Positions 33,587-41,654 of a stretch of 64,000 nucleotides of DNA are shown in pieces. Within the stretch, counting starts at the first letter, position 1. Each line of letters opens with the position of its first letter. Source of the DNA: Haloarcula sp. CBA1129. Lineage in GTDB: Archaea; Halobacteriota; Halobacteria; Halobacteriales; Haloarculaceae. The notes beneath the pieces were generated by a model. That model ran no database searches. It was not told where the DNA came from and was given only the letters and a program-made list of their open reading frames with translations. The position numbers and the translations under genes are program-made. The stretch lies in the NCBI RefSeq assembly GCF_008729015.1, contig NZ_RKSM01000001.1:496001-560000 (forward strand), in the 5' to 3' direction.

Positions 33587-35395
33587 ATGACTGATACTCC
33601 CTCCGTTAGTGAGAGATACGCATCATTGCGCCGCGTTGCGCTGTATCGTCCGGGTCTGACGGGGAGTATCGTTGCCGCTAGCCTCTTTGTCATGCTACTG
33701 GAAGGCGTTGGCCTCTCGTTCCTGTTTCCGATACTCGACGCCGCACAGGCGGGGCAAGGTCTCCCGCTTCAGGCGGACGGCGTCACTGGCCAGTTCCTTT
33801 CCGCGTACGCTGCTGCCGGACTGCCGCTCACACTCGAATTCCTGTTGCTCGGCCTCGCCTTTGTGATGGTCGTCCGATTCACGGCGTCGTTTACCGTGAA
33901 ATGGCTCGCAGCGAAGCTCACACAGACATACGAACGCGACCTCAAAAACCGGGCCTACCAACTGGCGATGGGCGCATCGGTCGCCTACTACGACGACAAG
34001 GGGTCTGACGACATCATGAATACGATTCTGACACAGACCCGGTACGCCGGCCGTGTTATCGGCCGTATCATCCAGTTCTTCCAGCAGGGCATCCTCTGTC
34101 TGGTGTACATCGGAATCGCGCTGGCTATCGCACCGATGCTGGCAGTCGGTGCGGCTGTCGCCCTCGGCGGCGTCACGGCGCTCATCAGATACGGCATCGA
34201 ACCCGGGTACGCTGTTGGCGACCGTGTGGCGACGGCAAACGAACAACTGCAGGAGACAACACAAGCTGGGACGCAGGGTATCCGTGAGGTGAAACTGTTC
34301 GGCATGCGCGACGGACTGCGTGCCGAGTTCCGGACCATACTCGACCGCTACACCTCGACCAGTGTCGCTGTTCGCCGGAATCAGGTCGCAATCGGAAGCC
34401 TCTATCGACTCTTCGTCTCGCTACTCTTGTTTGGGCTCGTCTACGTTGCAATCAGTTTCCGAGCGCTGTCCATCGCAGAGTTCGGCGTATTCCTGTTCGC
34501 GATGCTCCGACTCGCGCCCCGACTGAGTTCGCTCAACTCCACCGTTTACGCTATCGAGGGGGAGCTACCACATCTGGTTCGAACCCACCAGTTCATCGAC
34601 CGCCTCGAAACCCAGCAGGAGCCTACTGGCGGGCAGCCAGTCTCCGACCGAATCGAGGAAATCGTGTTTGAGGATGTCTCGTTCGCCTACGAGGACGAGC
34701 CAGTGCTTGCGGACTTCTCGATGACTGCCGAGCGAGGCGAGTTCGTCGGCATTGTCGGTGAGTCCGGTGGTGGTAAATCGACAGTCGTTTCGCTGCTCAC
34801 TCGACTGTATGTGCCAGACAGCGGTGATATTCTGGCGAACGGGACGCCGATTTCGACCTATGCCCTCGACGAGTGGCGTGACGCTGTCGCGATGGTTCGA
34901 CAGGACCCACATATCTTCAACGACACGTTACGGTACAACCTCACAGTCGGTCGGGATATCTCCGAGGAAACGCTCTATGAAGTCGCTAAAAAGGCCCTCG
35001 TCCTCGAATTCCTCGATGACCTCCCACAAGGGCTCGGCACGGTGCTGGGCGATGACGGCGTGAAACTGTCCGGCGGACAGCGCCAGCGGGTCGCACTGGC
35101 CCGCGCACTGCTGATGGATGCAGACATACTCGTGCTCGATGAAGCCACCAGCGACCTCGACTCGAACTTGGAACGGCAAATCCATCGAACAGTCGAGACG
35201 CTTGATGGGGACCAGACTGTGATCGCAATCGCCCACCGACTCTCGACCGTCTCTAACGCCGACCGCATCTACACCGTTGAGGACGGGCAGGTCACAGAAC
35301 AGGGAAGCCACGACGAACTACTCGACAGCGAGGGGACATACGCGGAGTTGTACGCGATGCAGGGAACGGTGGCCACACAGTCTTCCAGTGGCTGA
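33587..35395 (+). CDS. ABC exporter (transmembrane and ATPase domains fused), RiPP export
   Basis: This 602-aa half-transporter of the MsbA/McjD type has about six transmembrane helices in residues 20-310. The nucleotide-binding domain has Walker A GESGGGKST near 392, signature LSGGQRQRVALARAL near 494, Walker B ILVLDEATSDLD and the switch IAHRLST. There is no N-terminal C39 peptidase domain, so leader removal must come from B1/B2. It diverges from the B1 gene with a 148-bp gap. Location and type suggest export of, or immunity to, the peptide product. Similar exporters also occur in polysaccharide clusters, so the substrate is inferred from context. Confidence 0.9.
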   Translation: MTDTPSVSERYASLRRVALYRPGLTGSIVAASLFVMLLEGVGLSFLFPILDAAQAGQGLPLQADGVTGQFLSAYAAAGLPLTLEFLLLGLAFVMVVRFTASFTVKWLAAKLTQTYERDLKNRAYQLAMGASVAYYDDKGSDDIMNTILTQTRYAGRVIGRIIQFFQQGILCLVYIGIALAIAPMLAVGAAVALGGVTALIRYGIEPGYAVGDRVATANEQLQETTQAGTQGIREVKLFGMRDGLRAEFRTILDRYTSTSVAVRRNQVAIGSLYRLFVSLLLFGLVYVAISFRALSIAEFGVFLFAMLRLAPRLSSLNSTVYAIEGELPHLVRTHQFIDRLETQQEPTGGQPVSDRIEEIVFEDVSFAYEDEPVLADFSMTAERGEFVGIVGESGGGKSTVVSLLTRLYVPDSGDILANGTPISTYALDEWRDAVAMVRQDPHIFNDTLRYNLTVGRDISEETLYEVAKKALVLEFLDDLPQGLGTVLGDDGVKLSGGQRQRVALARALLMDADILVLDEATSDLDSNLERQIHRTVETLDGDQTVIAIAHRLSTVSNADRIYTVEDGQVTEQGSHDELLDSEGTYAELYAMQGTVATQSSSG

Positions 35396-35427
35396 GCGCT
35401 TCTCGCCGGGATGGGTGTCCCGCCGAA

Positions 35428-35928
35428 TCAAACGTCTCGACGCCGGCCCTTCGGCACCTGTGACCGGAGTTCGCCATAGACGTACAGACCAACGCCGACC
35501 GGTTCAGCCTCACCAGCAAGGTCGTGGGTGACGACCAGATACCCCCAGTCGCCGTCCCAGTCGAGTTCCCGGTCCTCGCCGGCCACAAACGCTCGGGCAG
35601 CGTCCTCATCGAGGTGGATGACGTTCTGGCTGGCGTGCTCGCCGAACCGCTGGACAGCCTCCAGCGTCGGCTTCCAGTGTTCTTGGCGCGTCCGGAGGAA
35701 CGTCATTCCTAGGCCCTCGATGTCAACTGGCGATGGCGGGCTGCCCTGATACAGCCACAGTTTGCCAGCGCCGCGTTCCCAGAAGGTGTACCCCTCGAAG
35801 GTCTCCGGCGGGACACCGAAGCGTTCGGCCCAGAAATCGAGGACTTCCGCACGGGTCGCTCGTTCGGGGTCTTCGCGCTCGTCGTCCGTTTCGGGGAGCC
35901 GCGTGAACTCCGTGCTCTGGTCACTCAT
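35428..35928 (-). CDS. PUA-like domain protein, split partner of the RNA methyltransferase
   Basis: This 166-aa acidic protein starts at the ATG at 35928. Its second half resembles the C-terminal PUA-like domain of bacterial RsmF-type methyltransferases: GYLVVTHDLAGEAEPVG, then VGLYVYGELRSQVPKGRRR matches the pattern where a Gly-rich strand is followed by LKN-x-PK-x-R. The ATG overlaps the methyltransferase stop as ATGA, so both proteins are probably made together and bind as a complex. The RNA-binding role is inferred from that similarity. Family members annotated as a domain of unknown function occur in haloarchaea. A longer frame to 36036 is a shadow. Confidence 0.75.
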   Translation of the reverse strand: MSDQSTEFTRLPETDDEREDPERATRAEVLDFWAERFGVPPETFEGYTFWERGAGKLWLYQGSPPSPVDIEGLGMTFLRTRQEHWKPTLEAVQRFGEHASQNVIHLDEDAARAFVAGEDRELDWDGDWGYLVVTHDLAGEAEPVGVGLYVYGELRSQVPKGRRRDV

Positions 35929-36836
35929 TTTGCGGGGACCTCCAGTTTCGCACAGAAGAACCCGCCCGTGTCGTTGTGGTGCGGGTAGATGCGCTTGGCG
36001 TTGGTCACGCTCGGGTCGTAGGTCTCGTCTCGCCACTCGGTGATACCGGGCGCGTGGTTGAGCGGCAGGTCGTAGTCCACGATTTCACACGCCGCCTCGT
36101 CGAGCACGTAGTCCAGTACGGCTTCGTTCTCCTCCGGGGCGAACGTGCAGGTGGAGTACACGACAGTGCCGCCGGGCTCGGTCACTTCGACGGCCCGCTT
36201 GAGGATGCCTTTCTGCACGCCCGAGATCCCTTCGACGTGAGAGAGCGTCCAGTCCTCCAGCGTATCCGGGTTCTTGCGGATGGTCCCCTCACAGGAACAG
36301 GGGACATCGACGAGCGCGCGGTCGTACCCCTCACCGCCGAAGGGCTTGAGCGAGTGATTGCGGCCGTCCTCGTGAGTGACGGCGACCGTCGTTGCGCCCA
36401 ACCGCTCGGTGTTAGTCCGCAGCGCCGAGATACGCCCGAGGTTGTTGTCCGTCGCGACGACCTCGCCAGTATCGTCCATCAGCGCGGCGAGCTGGGTCGT
36501 CTTGCTGCCCGGTGCTGCACAGGCGTCCCAGACTCGCTCGCCGGGCTGTGGATCGAGTACGGTCGCCGGAATAACCGAGACCTCTTCCTGACCGTGAATC
36601 CAGCCGTGGAAGTACGGCCAGTTCGCGCCGGGAGAGTCTTCGGGCAGGACAAACAGGCCGTCGTGCCAGTCGACAGGGTCGTAGGCGATGTCCGCCTCCG
36701 CAAGCGCCGTCCGGACCCGCTGAACGGTGGCTTTGATGGTATTGACCCGCACAGCCGACGGCAGCGGGCGTTCACACGCGTCGATGAACGCCTCGTAGTC
36801 GTCGATGATGGGCCGGTAGCGGTCGAGTGGTTCCAT
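35925..36836 (-). CDS. RNA (cytosine-5)-methyltransferase, NOL1/NOP2/Sun family
   Basis: This 303-aa SAM-dependent methyltransferase forms m5C in rRNA or tRNA. The SAM site reads DACAAPGSKTTQLAALM near residue 120. The two catalytic cysteines are in VDVPCSCEGT (near 190) and VYSTCTFAPEENE (near 240), with Asp of the VDVPC motif. The N-terminal RNA-binding region LPSAVRVNTIKATVQRV is short. The C-terminus stops at FFCAKLEVPAK, where RsmF proteins would continue into a PUA-like domain; here that part is a separate overlapping gene. The start at 36836 (MEPLDRYRP) is preferred. The target base is unknown. Confidence 0.93.
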   Translation of the reverse strand: MEPLDRYRPIIDDYEAFIDACERPLPSAVRVNTIKATVQRVRTALAEADIAYDPVDWHDGLFVLPEDSPGANWPYFHGWIHGQEEVSVIPATVLDPQPGERVWDACAAPGSKTTQLAALMDDTGEVVATDNNLGRISALRTNTERLGATTVAVTHEDGRNHSLKPFGGEGYDRALVDVPCSCEGTIRKNPDTLEDWTLSHVEGISGVQKGILKRAVEVTEPGGTVVYSTCTFAPEENEAVLDYVLDEAACEIVDYDLPLNHAPGITEWRDETYDPSVTNAKRIYPHHNDTGGFFCAKLEVPAK

Positions 36837-36923
36837 TATCCGGCGTTCGCTGGCGGTCGGTTTGTGGGTTTCGAACAGCACCGGCCCATGGCTTTCAAGC
36901 CGCCGGCGGCCGATACCTGAGGT

Positions 36924-37661
36924 ATGGCACACATACAGGTCCACCGCGACGACATTTCTCTCGATTCGCCAACACTGGTCGAGGGGCTACCGGGCGTCGG
37001 ACTCGTCGGCAAGATAGCTGCAGACCATCTTGTCGACGTCTACGACATGGAGTACTACGCGTCGGCCCACTGCGAGGGACTGCCAGAAATCGCCGTGTAC
37101 GGAACGGACGACCCGGAGGTTCGCCCACCGGTCCGGCTGTACGCGGACGAAGAGCGTGATCTGCTCGTCCTCCAGAGTGATGCGCCAATTTCACCCTCCG
37201 GCGCAAAAGAGTTCGCCGGCTGTATGGTCAGCTGGTTCGAGGCCAACGACGCGACGCCCATCTACCTCAGCGGTCGCCCTGCCGAGAAAGACGGCGTTCC
37301 GAACGTGTACGGCGTCTCGACCGGCGACGGGGCGGCAATGCTGACGGACGCGAACGTGGACCCGCCCTCGGAAAACGGCGCGATCACCGGGCCGACCGGC
37401 GCGCTGATCCACGAATCACAGCGGGTCGGGCTGACGGGCATCGGACTCATCGTCGAAGCCGACCAGCGATTCCCCGACCCGGAAGCGGCTCGAGCCCTTC
37501 TGCAGACGGCAATCAGCCCGTTGGCCGACTTCGAGGTCGACACTGAGGCGCTGGTCGAGCAAGCCGAAGAAATCGGCCGAGCAAAAGCACAGCTCGCACG
37601 GCAACTCCAAGAGAATCAGGAGGAGAGCACGAGCGCACAGCCGCTCGGGATGTATCAGTAA
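36924..37661 (+). CDS. PAC2-family protein (proteasome assembly chaperone-like)
   Basis: This 245-aa member of the PAC2/ATP-grasp-like family is related to proteasome assembling chaperones. The characteristic start LDSPTLVEGLPGVGLVGKIA (residues 12-32) is present, along with GPTGALIHESQRVGLTGIGLIVEA around 155-180. A C-terminal coiled coil (about 205-235, VEQAEEIGRAKAQLARQLQENQ) is Gln/Glu-rich. Archaeal members are widespread and poorly characterised. The ORF overlaps the sppA start by one base (TAATG), so the two are coupled. Confidence 0.88.
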   Translation: MAHIQVHRDDISLDSPTLVEGLPGVGLVGKIAADHLVDVYDMEYYASAHCEGLPEIAVYGTDDPEVRPPVRLYADEERDLLVLQSDAPISPSGAKEFAGCMVSWFEANDATPIYLSGRPAEKDGVPNVYGVSTGDGAAMLTDANVDPPSENGAITGPTGALIHESQRVGLTGIGLIVEADQRFPDPEAARALLQTAISPLADFEVDTEALVEQAEEIGRAKAQLARQLQENQEESTSAQPLGMYQ

Positions 37662-38656
37662 TGACGGACGCAGACGACATCCTTCGTGGGTTACTGGTCG
37701 TAATCGTCGGCATCGTCGCGGCAATAGCGGCGTGGTACCTGTTCGTTGCGGTCCCGAACAGCTTGGCGGAACTGCTTGGCATCCTGTTACTGCTGGCCGT
37801 CGTCGTCGGTGCGGTACGTATCGGTGGCAACATCGCCGGGTCGCTGCTGCCGGCACACAACGTCGCGGAGGTCGCCGTCGAAGGACCGATCAGTCGAGAC
37901 GGCGGGGGCGGCATCACCAGTCCGCCAGTCGGTGCATCGGCCGACAACATCGTTGAACAGATCGAACGGGCCGATAGCGACCGCGGCTCGGAAGCACTCA
38001 TGCTGAAGCTGAACACGCCGGGGGGCGAAATCGTTCCCAGCGAGGATATCCGCATCGCCGCCGAGCAGTTCGACGGCCCGACCATCGCCTACGCGACGGA
38101 CGTCTGTGCCAGCGGCGGCTACGACATCGCCGCCGGCTGTGACGAACTGTGGGCGCGTGAGGGCTCTATCGTCGGCTCTATCGGCGTCGTCGGCTCCCGG
38201 GTCAACGCCAAGGAGCTGGCCGACCGGCTCGGCCTCTCCTACGAGCAATTCACCGCCGGCGAGTACAAGGACGCCGGCGTCCCGCTGAAGGAAATGACCG
38301 AGGACGAGCGCGAGTACCTCCAGGGCATCGTCGACGACTACTACGACCAGTTCGTCGACACCGTGGCCGAAGGCCGCGAGATGGACGCCGAGACGCTCAA
38401 GGATACTGAAGCGCGAATCTTCCTCGGTGACGAGGCGGAAGAACGCGGGCTCGTCGACCGGCTCGGAACGCGGGACGACGTTGAGGCAAGTCTGGAGCAA
38501 CGGCTGGGTGAGGCTGTGACAATCAAGGAGTACGAGCCTGAACGCGGACTGACGAACAAGCTCCGCGGGGGCGCACAGCAGGTCGCGTTCGCGCTGGGTG
38601 CGGGCATCGCTGGCGTCGCCGATGGCGACATTGAGGGCCTCTCCTTCCGGCGATAG
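37661..38656 (+). CDS. sppA: Signal peptide peptidase SppA, S49 family
   Basis: This 331-aa membrane serine protease cleaves leftover signal peptides within the membrane. Two N-terminal hydrophobic helices (about 8-30 and 38-60) anchor it. The catalytic serine is in DVCASGGYDIA near residue 149 and the lysine is in FTAGEYKDAG near residue 203, the S49 Ser-Lys dyad. GSIVGSIGVVGSRVNAKEL is the conserved segment between them. The C-terminus is helical with GLTNKLRGGAQQVAFALGAGIAG. Only one S49 domain is present, as in archaeal SppA. It follows the PAC2 gene and precedes the DUF373 gene. Confidence 0.93.
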   Translation: MTDADDILRGLLVVIVGIVAAIAAWYLFVAVPNSLAELLGILLLLAVVVGAVRIGGNIAGSLLPAHNVAEVAVEGPISRDGGGGITSPPVGASADNIVEQIERADSDRGSEALMLKLNTPGGEIVPSEDIRIAAEQFDGPTIAYATDVCASGGYDIAAGCDELWAREGSIVGSIGVVGSRVNAKELADRLGLSYEQFTAGEYKDAGVPLKEMTEDEREYLQGIVDDYYDQFVDTVAEGREMDAETLKDTEARIFLGDEAEERGLVDRLGTRDDVEASLEQRLGEAVTIKEYEPERGLTNKLRGGAQQVAFALGAGIAGVADGDIEGLSFRR

Positions 38657-38696
38657 CTCGGGAGGTTTTTTATTCGGGGACCGCCTTCGCGGTAGT

Positions 38697-39818
38697 GTGA
38701 CCACGCTGGTGGTGTGTATCGACAGGGACAGTCCGGCCGCAGCGACGTGTCCCGTCGTCGGCCGCGACGCCGTCGAGGCCCTCATCACGCAGACGGGAGT
38801 CGTTGACCCGGAAGACAGCCGGGTCAACTGCCTGCTCGAAGGGCTCGCAGTCGCGGACGAACTCGAAGCTGAGGGGTCCTCGCCGGTGCTTGCCGTCGTC
38901 GGTGGCGGGAGCGACAGCGTCGGCTCGGACCGGGAGATCGCCAGCCAGATCGACAATCTAGTCGCCGAGCACGACCCCGATTCCGCGGTCGTCGTCGTCG
39001 ACAGCGCCGACGACGAGCGGCTGGTCCCCATCATCGAGAGCCGCGTTCAGGTCGACGCCGTCGACCGCGTCGTCGTCCGCCAAGCTCGTGACATCGAATC
39101 GACATACTACCTGCTCAAGCAGTTCTTGGCCGACGAGGAACTGCGCAAGACAGTGCTAGTTCCTGTCGGGATCATCATGCTCGCGTTCCCGCTGTTGCTC
39201 GTCGTCACCAGCCCGACCATCGCTGTCGGCGCTATCGCGGCCGCTATCGGCGTGTTCCTCATCTACAAGGGGCTCGGTATCGACACGTACCTTTCGCGAC
39301 TCCCCGGCCAGACCCGCGAAGCCCTGTATTCGGGGCAGGTGTCGCTCGTGACCTACGTCGTCGCCGGTGGCCTCTCGCTCGTCGGTATCTTCGCCGGCGT
39401 TTTGGGCGTTTCTGCGGTCGGCGATATCAGTCCCTTCCTGCTTGCGAACCGCTTTGCTTTCGCGTCCGTCCCGTGGCTGACCGGCGCGGCGCTGGCCGCC
39501 TCGCTCGGTCGTCTACTGGACGAACTCATCCAGCAAGAAGGGGTCCGGGGCGCGTACGTGAACCTTCCCTTCGGTGCGGTCGCCGTCGGCCTCGTCGTTC
39601 GTGGCTTTTCTGCGTACTTCCTCGAACGCGGCGGCGTGTTCGAGCCGTTTCAGGTGCCGGAGACGAACCTCAGTATCGTCCAAGTGCAGGGCTTCACGCT
39701 GGAGGCCGGGACCCGCCTCGCGCTGTTCATCCTCGCAGGGATCCTCATCAGCCTCATCGGCGTCCGGGTAGCGACCTATGTCAGCCACACCGATATCGAA
39801 GACGAACTGGTAGAATAG
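38697..39818 (+). CDS. DUF373 membrane protein
   Basis: This 373-aa protein starts at a GTG (MTTLVVCIDRD). Residues 1-130 form a soluble acidic domain with CPVVGRDAVEAL and AVVGGGSDSVGSDREIA. Several transmembrane helices follow from about residue 140 (LVPVGIIMLAFPLLLVV, AIGVFLIYKGLGID, VTYVVAGGLSLVGIFAG, and others). DUF373 proteins are nearly confined to archaea and have no assigned function. The open frame upstream of 38697 is not conserved. It lies 40 bases after sppA and shares its strand with PAC2 and sppA. Confidence 0.88.
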   Translation: MTTLVVCIDRDSPAAATCPVVGRDAVEALITQTGVVDPEDSRVNCLLEGLAVADELEAEGSSPVLAVVGGGSDSVGSDREIASQIDNLVAEHDPDSAVVVVDSADDERLVPIIESRVQVDAVDRVVVRQARDIESTYYLLKQFLADEELRKTVLVPVGIIMLAFPLLLVVTSPTIAVGAIAAAIGVFLIYKGLGIDTYLSRLPGQTREALYSGQVSLVTYVVAGGLSLVGIFAGVLGVSAVGDISPFLLANRFAFASVPWLTGAALAASLGRLLDELIQQEGVRGAYVNLPFGAVAVGLVVRGFSAYFLERGGVFEPFQVPETNLSIVQVQGFTLEAGTRLALFILAGILISLIGVRVATYVSHTDIEDELVE

Positions 39819-39853
39819 ACAGCGATTTACGCCGTCGATGGCTACCGGCGGCT

Positions 39854-40573
39854 ATGACTGACGGTGCGTGGGTTTCGCTGTTCTCCGGCGGCAAAGACTC
39901 TTCGTGGGCGCTGTACCGGGCACTGGAACGAGGCCACCCTGTCGAACACTTGGTGACGGTCCACCCGGAGGGCGACTCATATATGTACCACGTTCCGGCG
40001 ACTCGACTGGCTCGACTGGCCGCCGAGAGCATCGGTATTCCACTAGTCGAAGTCGAGCCCGACGATTTCGAGGCCGATGACGTGCTTGATTCCGGCGCAC
40101 AGGGCGACACCGAACTCGAACCGCTTGAGGCCGCGCTCCGCGACCTCGACGCCGAACTAGACGGCGGCATCACCGGCGTCACTGCCGGCGCGGTCGAAAG
40201 CGAGTACCAGACGACTCGCATCGAATCGATGGCCGACCGCCTTGAAGCGAACGTGTTCGCGCCCCTGTGGCAGGAGAACCCACGCGACCTCGCCGACGCG
40301 ATGCTCGACGCTGGCTTCGAGATACGGATTATCCGGGTGGCCGCGTACGGACTCGACGAGTCGTGGCTGGGCCGGACGCTCGATGCCGACGCGCTCGACG
40401 AACTGGAAGCGCTCAACGAGGAGTACGGCGTCCACATCCTCGGAGAGGGCGGCGAGTTCGAGACGCTCGTCACCGACGGGCCACACATGGACCGCCGGAT
40501 CGAACTGGAGTACGAGACGGAGTGGGACGGCAGCCGTGGAACGGTGCAGGTCGAGGACGCATGGCTGGCGTAA
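39854..40573 (+). CDS. dph6: Diphthine--ammonia ligase
   Basis: This 239-aa PP-loop ATPase catalyses the final amidation step of diphthamide synthesis on elongation factor 2. The N-terminal adenylation motif WVSLFSGGKDSSWALYRALE carries the PP-loop SGGKDS. The family signature EYGVHILGEGGEFETLVTDGP is at 200-220, and the internal GGITGVTAGAVESEYQTTR is conserved. Length matches archaeal Dph6. It follows DUF373 by 35 bases on the same strand. The start is the ATG MTDGAWVSL; the longer frame upstream lies inside the preceding gene. Confidence 0.95.
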   Translation: MTDGAWVSLFSGGKDSSWALYRALERGHPVEHLVTVHPEGDSYMYHVPATRLARLAAESIGIPLVEVEPDDFEADDVLDSGAQGDTELEPLEAALRDLDAELDGGITGVTAGAVESEYQTTRIESMADRLEANVFAPLWQENPRDLADAMLDAGFEIRIIRVAAYGLDESWLGRTLDADALDELEALNEEYGVHILGEGGEFETLVTDGPHMDRRIELEYETEWDGSRGTVQVEDAWLA

Positions 40574-40601
40574 TCAGGAGAGACAAAACGGCTAAGCGGG
40601 G

Positions 40602-41570
40602 TTAATCGCCGTCGGTCAACTGCGTATGTGCACCGATGAGCGCACCGGCTAGGTCCAGACCCTCGACCTGCGTGTCGCGGTCGATTATCGACTCGCGGAC
40701 ATCCGAATCACGGATGGTCGTGTCCGGGAACACAATGGTCCGGTCGAGGCTGGAGTTGACGATCTCAGCCCCCGAGAGGACGTGGACGTTCTCGCCGAGC
40801 GTGGTGTTCTCGATGGTGGCGTCCTCTGCGACGACGTTGTCGCCGTCGAGTTCCCACGCGACGGCCTCCAGATAGCTTCCGGGCGTTCCGATGTCGTACC
40901 AAGCGTCGTCGAACGTGAACGCGCGGACCGACCCGTCGTCGACGAGCCACTGGATGAACCAGCCGGGTTCGTCGGGGTTGTTCCCGTCTTCGAGGTACTC
41001 GTCGAAGCGAATCGAGTCGGCCGGGAACGCGTAGCAGGCAATCGAGACGAGCGTGCTGTTGGGGTCGTCGGGCTTCTCTTGGAAGTCTGTGACTTCTTCA
41101 CCGTCCAGTTCAATGAGGCCGTAGGAGCTTGCTTTCTCGCGGGACCCGACGTCGTAGGCGGCTAGCGTGGGGTCGCCGTACTGCTCGAAGTAGTCGATGA
41201 ACTCGTCGATGCCGTAACTGATGAGGTTGTCACCAGCGATGACGAGCAGGTCCTCGTCGCCGAGCCCTTCCCGGTCGACCAGTTGGGCGAGCGCGCCGAC
41301 GACGCCGAACTTCTCGTCCTCCTCGGCAGTTTCCTCGACGGTCAGGGACGGCTTCTCGAAGCTACTCGCGGCGATGTGGTCCCGGAAGTCGTCGGCAAAG
41401 CGCTGGTTCGTGCTGACAAACACGTCCGTAATGCGACTGTCCTCCTCTAATTCGCCGAGAATCCGATCGATGACAGTTGTCTCACCAACGGGGAGCAGCA
41501 TTTTGGGCCGGTGCTTGGTGACTGGCCAGAGCCGGGTGGCGTACCCGCCTGCGAGGACAATTGCTTTCAT
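40602..41570 (-). CDS. Sugar-1-phosphate nucleotidyltransferase with a short beta-helix tail
   Basis: This 322-aa enzyme activates a hexose-1-phosphate to an NDP-sugar. The N-terminal signature is MKAIVLAGGYATRLWPVTKHRPKML, with substrate residues in LLVIAGDNLISYG and VTDFQEKPDDP. The last 70 residues have hexapeptide-like repeats (EDATIENTTLGENVHVLSGA) of a left-handed beta-helix. The sugar is not predictable: glucose-1-phosphate thymidylyl- or uridylyltransferases are closest. It starts at 41570, diverging from the Nudix gene with 84 bases between. Likely roles include surface glycan or N-glycan precursor supply. Confidence 0.92.
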   Translation of the reverse strand: MKAIVLAGGYATRLWPVTKHRPKMLLPVGETTVIDRILGELEEDSRITDVFVSTNQRFADDFRDHIAASSFEKPSLTVEETAEEDEKFGVVGALAQLVDREGLGDEDLLVIAGDNLISYGIDEFIDYFEQYGDPTLAAYDVGSREKASSYGLIELDGEEVTDFQEKPDDPNSTLVSIACYAFPADSIRFDEYLEDGNNPDEPGWFIQWLVDDGSVRAFTFDDAWYDIGTPGSYLEAVAWELDGDNVVAEDATIENTTLGENVHVLSGAEIVNSSLDRTIVFPDTTIRDSDVRESIIDRDTQVEGLDLAGALIGAHTQLTDGD

Positions 41571-41654
41571 GTCCGAAAAGAGACAACCAGAATACAAGTT
41601 CTTTTTCATCGACTGGACCACCGGACTTATCGGTGCCCCGGAGTACAACCCCGT

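Noticed and set aside
30168-35395. Interpretation of the locus as a phosphotransferase or HPr regulation system because of the HPr-kinase-like protein.
   Set aside because: No HPr gene nearby, and the other genes (B1, B2, precursor, exporter, nucleotidyltransferase) match lasso-type clusters better.
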